Shown one piece after another: positions 52,605-60,600 of a stretch of DNA of 64,000 nt. The translations under genes were made by a program, and so were the position numbers. The DNA is from Jejuia sp049889775 (GTDB lineage: Bacteria; Bacteroidota; Bacteroidia; Flavobacteriales; Flavobacteriaceae), in NCBI GenBank assembly GCA_049889775.1, contig JBMHCT010000035.1, forward strand, positions 1 to 64,000, in the 5' to 3' direction. Every line of letters starts with the position of its first letter. Positions within the stretch are counted from its first letter, which is position 1. The notes under the pieces were generated by a model that was not told the DNA's origin, made no database searches, and saw only the letters and a list, made by a program, of their open reading frames with translations.

Positions 52605-55600
52605 TTGAAGAACACCCTGCTCATAGTTTCGCTTATATGTGCTCTATTGTTTAGTGCCTCAATATCTAATGCCCAAAAAATTAGCGTGGATGGTACTGTA
52701 TCAGTTCAAGATTTAATCTTAGATAACTTTGCTGATGGTTGTGTGGAAATTTCAAATATCCGATCTACTGTTAATGGAGATGCCACTGGTTTTAGAAGTT
52801 ATGCCGAATTTGATAGAGCAGGAACTAATTTCCCCTTTCAGAATGGAATAATGCTGACTACAGGAAATGCAGAGTCCGGAGGTAATACTAACACTACTAC
52901 CACTCTAAGTGAAGGCTCTGATACTTGGGAAACAGATATAGACTTGGAAAATGCTTTAGGTATATCGAATACTATTAATGCAACTTCTATAGAATTTGAT
53001 TTTATTTCAATTTCAAGTCAGTTTCAATTCAATTATTTATTTGCTTCCGAAGAATATGAAGGGGCTAATAAATGTAACGCCTCAGACGGTTTTGCCTTCT
53101 TAATAAAGGAAACTGGTAGTACGGCTCCATTTGAAAATATCGCCCTTATTCCAGGAACTACAACTCCATTAAATACATTTAATGTTCGTAATGCTTTTTT
53201 AGGACTTTGTGATGCTCAAAACGAGCAATATTATGCGGGTTCCAACCTTGGTGATACCAACTATAATGGTAGAACTACCGTGCTTACGGCGTCAACAACT
53301 ATTACGCCTTATGTGCAATATCATGTTAAACTAGTTATTGCAGACCAGACTGATAGAACTTTCGATTCTGCAGTGTTTATTGAGGGCAACAGTTTTGAAA
53401 TTTTAGATTTAGGTGAAGATATAGATACTTGTGCGCAATCCGTTACATTAAATGCCGATATCCAAAACCCTAATTCTACATATGAATGGTTTTTAAACAA
53501 CAGCACTACTCCAATTCCTAATGAAACTAATCCAACTATTAGTGTTACGCAAAGTGGTAGCTATAGAGTTGAAATTAGTACACCACTTGGAGCATCCAAT
53601 TGTATTGAAGAGGATGTAATTAACGTGACAATAAGTAACGAAATTACTTTGGATCCCTTAACAGATTATGAACAATGTGACGATTCTAGTGGAGACGAAG
53701 TTGAGATTTTCGATTTATCAACTAAAGACGCAGAAGTACAAGGAATCATTACATTTCCCAACTTTTCATTCAGTTATCATTTATCGGATAGTGATGCAAG
53801 AAACGATAGCAATCCAATAACAACTCCAATTCAAAATACGTCTTTAATTCAGCCTATATTTATTAGAATAAATGACTTGAATTCTGGATGCGTAGCTATT
53901 TCCTCGTTTAATTTGGTATTAAATACTATACCCAATACAACTGCTCCTTCAAACATAGAAATATGTGATGTGGATAACGATCCAAGTGATAGTATAACTG
54001 TAATAGATCTATCTGAAAAAGATGATGAAATTACTAATAGTAATCCCGAGTTATTAGTATCATATCATTACAATCCTAATGATGCTGAAAATGGTGATAA
54101 TCCTATTCCAAGACCATTCACAGGCGATGCCAACACTACTCCTTTTATTAACTCAAGTAATCCGCAAACAGTTTATGTTAGGGTAATTAATGAAAATAGT
54201 GGTTGTTATACAACAACAGATTTAACCATTGATATTACTAATGGACCTGATGTAGATCAATCCCCTTTTCCCTTAGATGGTTGCGATACAGATCTTGATG
54301 GTACCGACAATTTCGATTTAACCAGTGCAATAAATGATATTTTAGAAGGATTAACAAATGTAACTGTTTCTTTTCACGAAAACAGAACTGATGCAGAAAC
54401 AGACACTAACCCAATTGCTAATGAAACAAATTATGAAAATGTAGTTTCAGAAGTACAAACTGTTTTTGTAAGGGTTGAAGACAATACAACCATGTGCGCT
54501 ACTATTGTTCCTCTAGAAATTCATACAAATCTTTTACTAACTGGCACAGATACTGGGGATTTTGCACTTTGTGATGACCCAAGTAATGACGGTACTGTAG
54601 ATTTTAGTTTAAATACCATAGAACGGTACATATTTGAAGCATTTGCTGATGAAAATGGCGATATTCCACCCGAATATAGAGCTACATTTTACTTAACAGA
54701 AAATGAGCGTGATAATAGAATAAACCCCATTAACACCAACAATCCTTTTCCAGCATCAAACCCTACAACATTATTTTTAGTTCTTGAAAGTAATAGCTGT
54801 AGTGAAGTAGATCAAATAAATTTAAGAGTAGATCCTGTTCTTAATTTTAGCACTATAGCACCAGTACCCTATTGTGATGATGATGATGACGGTATCACTA
54901 CAATAGACCTTTCGTTTTTTGATGATATTGTTACAGATGGTAATACAAATTTCACACCTTCTTATTTCGCTACTTTGGCTGATGCAGAAAGTAATTTTAA
55001 TCCTCTTCCACCTTTTTATTCGAATTCACAACCGCAAGAAACAATTTATGTGCGCTTGGAAAATATTGGAACGGGATGCTTCACAACAAATGAATTTGAG
55101 ATTGGCGTAGTAGCAGCACCAACTATAACACAACCTGCGCCTTGGATAATATGTGATAATGATGGAGTCGAAGGAGAACTACTAGACCTTGAAAGTCGAA
55201 TCCCCTTAATTGTAACAAGCACATCTGGTTTAAATTTTTCATATTTTCCAACCCTCGATGATGCCAATAACGAAGAAAACCCGCTTGATTCTCAATCAAA
55301 TTTTGACCCAGGTGTATATACAGTTTATGTTAGGGTTCAGAGTACTAATTCTGAATGTTTTGCAATAGCTGAACAAGAAATAATATTAAATACCTTACCA
55401 GAAATAGACAATATTCCTCCTTTTTTATTATGTGAAGACGATAATGATCAAAGAACTGAATTTGTCTTTTCAAATTGGGATGCACAGGTATTAAATGGAC
55501 AAACTGGTAAAGAGGTTTTTTATTTTGAAGATGCTGGCTTAAACATACCAATTGATAAAAACAGTGATTATATCAATATTTCCAGCCCCCAAACTATATA

Positions 55601-57533
55601 TGTTTGGGTACAAAATATTACAGATGTTAATTGTAATGCAACATCCTTTTTTAGCATTGAAGTAGGCGCAAATCCAATTTATACGGTACCTACACCAGTT
55701 CCTCTTTGTGATGTGGGGTTAGATGGGACTGAAATTTTTGACCTCAATGATAAAATTGTTGAAATTACAAGTACGTCTCCCGATCCCTCAATTATAGATG
55801 TTACGTTCTATACGAGTCAAACTGATGCTGAAAGCAACACTTCGCCTATTACTAATTTAATGTATACTAATACCAGTATACTAGAAACCCTATTTGTAAG
55901 AATTGAAAATTCAGTTTCCAGCTGTTATTTTATCGAAAACTTTGCTGTAGAAGTTATAAATCCGCCAGATCTCTCAGAAGCTGAAGACATTATACTATGT
56001 GATGACGACTATGATGGAATGGCTATTTTTAATCTAGAAAATGCCGTTTATGAGAACTTTGATAGGTTTTCAAATGACGTAACTGTCAATTATTTTGAAA
56101 ATTCAGATGATGTAGATGACAACTCCTTGGCTATCAACAATCCAACGCAATATAGTTCAACATCTAAAACGGTTTACATCAAAGTAACAAACAATCAAAC
56201 TACCTGTTACACGGCTATTCCGTTACAACTTACTGTTTTACCATTACCTGTAATTAATTTCAATGGAACCTATGACATATGCGATAATGAAAGTAATACG
56301 TTTGACTTGAACGTAATGAATTCAATTTTGGTTAATGATATTAACGCGGTTTCAATTAGCTATTTTAATACTTTAACAAATGCTCAAAATAATACTGGGG
56401 CGCTTAATAATATCTTTAATTATACTTTAAGTAATCATATTATTTATACAAGAATTGAAAGTTTAACAAACGGATGTGTAACTTACAGTAACTTCACTTT
56501 ACAAATTAATGAAAACCCAACTGCAAATACTCCGCAAGATTTAATTAAATGTGATGACGATGACGATGGATTATTATTTTTTGATTTAACCGAAGCTAAT
56601 CAAGATATACTTGGAACGCAACCAGAAAATGATTATGTTATCAACTTCTACGGACAACTTATTGATGCTGAAAACGATGAAAACAGACTAAATAACCTTT
56701 ATGAGTCCACCAATGATGAAGTTATTTATGTTAGAATCCAGAATGTTAATACAGGATGCTATTCCACGACAGAATTTAGAACTTTTATAAATCCTTTACC
56801 CGTAATTCCTTTAAATGATATTGAGACGTTGTGTCTGGATAATCTACCTCTTATACTTGATGCTTCAACTGGTAATCCCAATGATACTTATTCATGGTCT
56901 ACAGCAGTAAACCCATCCGTAAACGGTTCAACATCCCCAACAATAACTATTAATAACCCTTTAGAACTTGGAGAGTATGAAATAACAATAACAACAGTTC
57001 ATTCTAATGCTGAAGATTGTAGCAGTTCAAAAGCAATAAATGTTATTCAATCTGAACAGGCAAATAATGTTATCTCAACCAAAACTGACTTTACTGACCC
57101 AAACACAATTACCATTGATGTTAGCGGCATAGGCAACTATATATTCTCCTTAGATGATGGAGAACCACAAACTTCAAATATTTTTGAAAATGTTACTATA
57201 GGACCTCATACCGTAACCATTGAAGATTTAAATGGTTGTTCTCCGGTGACCACAGAAGTTTTTGTAATTGATATCCCCAAATTTGTAACTCCAAATGGAG
57301 ATGGCAGTTTTGATACCTGGCACATCGTTGGTGCTAATATGCTTCCAGGGTCTCAAGTATTTATATACAATCGTCACGGAAAACTACTAAAAATGCTACC
57401 ACATACTTCACCTGGTTGGGATGGTACGTTTAATGGCCAACATATGCCTGCGGATGACTATTGGTTTACTGCCGACATTGTTCAAAATGGGGATTCATTT
57501 ACTTTAAAGGGACATTTTACCCTGAAGCGCTAA
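52605..57533 (+). CDS. Giant T9SS type B protein with choice-of-anchor L domain and 11 acid-rich modules
   Basis: A 1642-residue secreted protein starting at TTG. A signal peptide (about 1-23, ending ISNAQ) precedes a choice-of-anchor L domain (about 28-270: FNYLFASEEYEGANK, DGFAFLIKETG). A linker region (about 275-345) is followed by eleven modules of about 90-107 residues. Each begins with a Cys-Asp-rich tag (CDDDDDG, CDVDNDPSD, CDTDLDG) and continues with FDL, a YF-x-T-x-x-D-A-E-type strand, and a closing I-Y-V-R-V strand. An Ig-like segment and the type B domain (FVTPNGDGSFDTW, YNRHGKLLKML, ADDYWFTADIVQ) end it. Likely surface adhesin. Confidence 0.87.
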   Translation: MKNTLLIVSLICALLFSASISNAQKISVDGTVSVQDLILDNFADGCVEISNIRSTVNGDATGFRSYAEFDRAGTNFPFQNGIMLTTGNAESGGNTNTTTTLSEGSDTWETDIDLENALGISNTINATSIEFDFISISSQFQFNYLFASEEYEGANKCNASDGFAFLIKETGSTAPFENIALIPGTTTPLNTFNVRNAFLGLCDAQNEQYYAGSNLGDTNYNGRTTVLTASTTITPYVQYHVKLVIADQTDRTFDSAVFIEGNSFEILDLGEDIDTCAQSVTLNADIQNPNSTYEWFLNNSTTPIPNETNPTISVTQSGSYRVEISTPLGASNCIEEDVINVTISNEITLDPLTDYEQCDDSSGDEVEIFDLSTKDAEVQGIITFPNFSFSYHLSDSDARNDSNPITTPIQNTSLIQPIFIRINDLNSGCVAISSFNLVLNTIPNTTAPSNIEICDVDNDPSDSITVIDLSEKDDEITNSNPELLVSYHYNPNDAENGDNPIPRPFTGDANTTPFINSSNPQTVYVRVINENSGCYTTTDLTIDITNGPDVDQSPFPLDGCDTDLDGTDNFDLTSAINDILEGLTNVTVSFHENRTDAETDTNPIANETNYENVVSEVQTVFVRVEDNTTMCATIVPLEIHTNLLLTGTDTGDFALCDDPSNDGTVDFSLNTIERYIFEAFADENGDIPPEYRATFYLTENERDNRINPINTNNPFPASNPTTLFLVLESNSCSEVDQINLRVDPVLNFSTIAPVPYCDDDDDGITTIDLSFFDDIVTDGNTNFTPSYFATLADAESNFNPLPPFYSNSQPQETIYVRLENIGTGCFTTNEFEIGVVAAPTITQPAPWIICDNDGVEGELLDLESRIPLIVTSTSGLNFSYFPTLDDANNEENPLDSQSNFDPGVYTVYVRVQSTNSECFAIAEQEIILNTLPEIDNIPPFLLCEDDNDQRTEFVFSNWDAQVLNGQTGKEVFYFEDAGLNIPIDKNSDYINISSPQTIYVWVQNITDVNCNATSFFSIEVGANPIYTVPTPVPLCDVGLDGTEIFDLNDKIVEITSTSPDPSIIDVTFYTSQTDAESNTSPITNLMYTNTSILETLFVRIENSVSSCYFIENFAVEVINPPDLSEAEDIILCDDDYDGMAIFNLENAVYENFDRFSNDVTVNYFENSDDVDDNSLAINNPTQYSSTSKTVYIKVTNNQTTCYTAIPLQLTVLPLPVINFNGTYDICDNESNTFDLNVMNSILVNDINAVSISYFNTLTNAQNNTGALNNIFNYTLSNHIIYTRIESLTNGCVTYSNFTLQINENPTANTPQDLIKCDDDDDGLLFFDLTEANQDILGTQPENDYVINFYGQLIDAENDENRLNNLYESTNDEVIYVRIQNVNTGCYSTTEFRTFINPLPVIPLNDIETLCLDNLPLILDASTGNPNDTYSWSTAVNPSVNGSTSPTITINNPLELGEYEITITTVHSNAEDCSSSKAINVIQSEQANNVISTKTDFTDPNTITIDVSGIGNYIFSLDDGEPQTSNIFENVTIGPHTVTIEDLNGCSPVTTEVFVIDIPKFVTPNGDGSFDTWHIVGANMLPGSQVFIYNRHGKLLKMLPHTSPGWDGTFNGQHMPADDYWFTADIVQNGDSFTLKGHFTLKR
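53640..56810 (+). repeat. Array of eleven acid-rich modules in T9SS cargo gene 3
   Basis: Cys-Asp tags begin near residues 357, 453, 560, 655, 757, 849, 942, 1034, 1131, 1225 and 1315, giving an average period of about 96 residues (about 287 bases). The modules are diverged in DNA, so the array is old; no near-identical neighbours were noticed. Confidence 0.8.
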
Positions 57534-57678
57534 TACTAACTACTTTACTAAAGCTTTACATACGTAATAAAAAGCTCATTTTAACCTTTTAAATTAAACC
57601 TTATCCAATAATTTTAGTCAAATTCGTTTAATCTATATATTTTAGAGTTTCGCAACAAAACTAAACTTACCTATTTAA

Positions 57679-60600
57679 ATGGTTAATAACGACGGTCTAT
57701 TAAGGTACATCCTTGTATTTTTTTTACTATTGGTTAGCTTTAAGAGCTTCTCACAGTTAAGTAAAAAACACTATATCCCACCACTTTCAAGTGCCGAATT
57801 TGGCAATGCAAATCCAGAAGATCAATATATCTATATTTCAACGCCAAATAATGGTAATGTACCCTACACCATAATTCCTGTAGGTGAGGTTATGGCGAAT
57901 TACATAACAGGAACTGTCTCCAATGCAAATCCTGTTGAAATTAATATTGCCAATGGTAATGGGCAATTATTTATTCCATCTAACCAAACAAGCACAATTC
58001 AAAATAACAGAGGCTATATTATAGAAGCAGAAGCACCTATTTACGTTTCTGTACGGATGAATGCAGGTGGAGGTGCGCAGGCAGGTGCTCTGGTTAGTAA
58101 AGGTTTATCTGCTTTAGGTACAATATTTAGAATAGGAACTTTCACGAATGCAAATCCTCAAGACAACTATGCTAACTTCGTTTCTGTAATGGCTACTGAA
58201 GATGATACGGAAGTTAATTTCAGTAATTTGGACGCAGGACTCATTATTAAAAACTACACGGGTGCATTACCTATTACGCGCACCTTAGACGAAGGTGAAA
58301 GTTACACTATCGTTTTAAATAGTGCGGATGCCTTGGTAAACCGAACTGGCTTGATTGGAAGTTTGGTTGGTGCCAATAAACCAATTGTGGTTAATTGCGG
58401 TTCTGCTAATGGTAGCTTTGGTAGCGGCGGTGGACGAGATTATGGTATTGATCAAATTGTTGGGCTTGATAAGGTTGGGAATGAATATATTTTTGTACGC
58501 GGTGATGGACCTGATGAGTGGGAAAATGTACTTATTGTTGCACATTCGGATAATACTGCTGTATCAGTTAATGGAACACCAGGTTTTGCAACTCTTAATG
58601 CCGGAGAATTTGTTGTAATTGAGGGCGATCAATACAATACTGCTGGTAATATGTATGTGGAAACTTCAGAATCTGTTTTTGCTTATCAAGGTACTGGTTC
58701 AAATAGTGAAGCTAACCAAGGTATGTTTTTTGTACCACCATTAAGTTGCGAAACGAGAGGTAATATTAACAATATCGCCAATATTGATAGAATTGGTAGT
58801 ACAATATACAGCGGTGGTTTGAGCATAGTGACCAAAGCCACAGCAACAGTTACCATAAACAACCAACCACTTACTAGTTTTGCAACAATAGGACCAAGTA
58901 ATGTAGATGGGAATACGAATTACGTCACCTATAAAGTAACAGGGTTAAGTGGTAATATTTCAGTTCAAGGAAATGACGAATTGTATGTTGCATACTTTAA
59001 TGTAAACGGAGCTGCAACATCTGGAAGTTTTTATTCTGGATTTCCATCTGCACCAGAAATTAATTTTGACTTACAATTTGCTACTTTGGGTAACTGTATT
59101 CCCAACGTTACTTTAGAAGCGGCAAATGCTCAAAATTTTGATACTTTTGATTGGTTGTATGATGATGGCTCTGGCTCGGGATTTACAAGTTTAAATTTAA
59201 ACACCACATCAATTACACCCTCACAACCAGGTAGATATAAGTTAGTTGGTATCATCACTTGTACTTTGGAAACATTAGAATCCGTTGAAGTTCCCGTTAG
59301 TATTTGTCCAGATGATAGAGATAACGATGGGATTATTGACAATTTGGATATCGATAACGATAATGATGGGATTGTAAATTGTGACGAATCAAACGGAGAT
59401 GTGAATGTTAACTTAATGGATGCCTTAAATCCTGTTATGGAATTCCAAGATAGTAGTACAAACAACACTATAGTCAGCGTCAACTATACGCAATTCAATA
59501 ACAATGGTAATCCAAATGGTGTAACTGGTGGCAATCAAGGAGAATTCAATAGTACTGTTGGGGCGTCTGTAAACGCTGAGAACAATTACAGGATGAATTT
59601 CTCAGAACCGCTAAATTTCAAATTAACTGAAAATAGTGTACTTCCACCAAGTATAACCACCGATGAAGTTTTTATTGCTCGTATATTTCCTGCCAATAAA
59701 AATATCACACTTGTAGATCCTGATAATAGATTATTAGTTGACTCCAACTTCGATGGTATTTTTGAAACTGGTGTTACACAAATATCAGGGTCAGAAATTC
59801 AATTTCAAATAAATCCGGCTGCTACTGGTAATACGCCATTCGCTTTTTATGCGAATCAAGTAGATGGATTTGCTTTCATACATACTAATACTAATTTATC
59901 AACAGCCTCTATCTTTAACGGTATTATATCCTTCACATGCTTTAAAAAGGATAATGATGGTGATGGCATAAAAGATGAATTTGATTTGGATAGTGATAAT
60001 GATGGTATTCCAGATTTTGTGGAGAACCAAGGTGTGCTAACACCATTATCAGGAGTAGATAATGATTTTAATGGATTGGATGATATCTTCAATATTGCAG
60101 ATTTTCCTATTGATACGGATAATGACGGCGTACTGGATTTTTACGATCTGGATAGTGATAATGATGGTATTTATGATTTGATTGAAACTGGACAACTAGG
60201 TACACTTTCAGACACTAATTTAGATGGAATTGAAGACGGACCAACCTATGGCGCTAATGGTTGGGCAGATGCTGCCGAAACTTCTCCTGACAGCAATGAA
60301 ATTGGATATTCACCTAATGATTTAGATGCGGATAATATTTTCACATACATCGATCTTGATAGTGATGACGATGGATGTAGCGATGTTATAGAAGCAGGTT
60401 TTTCCGATGGCAATATGGACGATTTTCTAGGTGATGCGCCTGTAATAGTTGATGCCAATGGATTAGTAACTAATGCTACCGATGGGTATACATTACCTGA
60501 TGCCGATTATTTAACAGCGGCTCCAATTTCAATTACTTCTCAACCGCAAGATATTGAAGTGTGTGAGAGCTCTGATAATAACATATCATTAACCTCAACT

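Noticed and set aside
53640..56810. Possible CRISPR-like or recent DNA repeat array
   Set aside because: The periodicity is about 287 bases, lies inside one coding frame, and the units are conserved only at protein level. It is a domain array.
57534..57678. Terminator between T9SS cargo genes 3 and 4
   Set aside because: Only weak AAGCTTT-like complementarity was found, without a convincing stem or U-tract, so no terminator is called.
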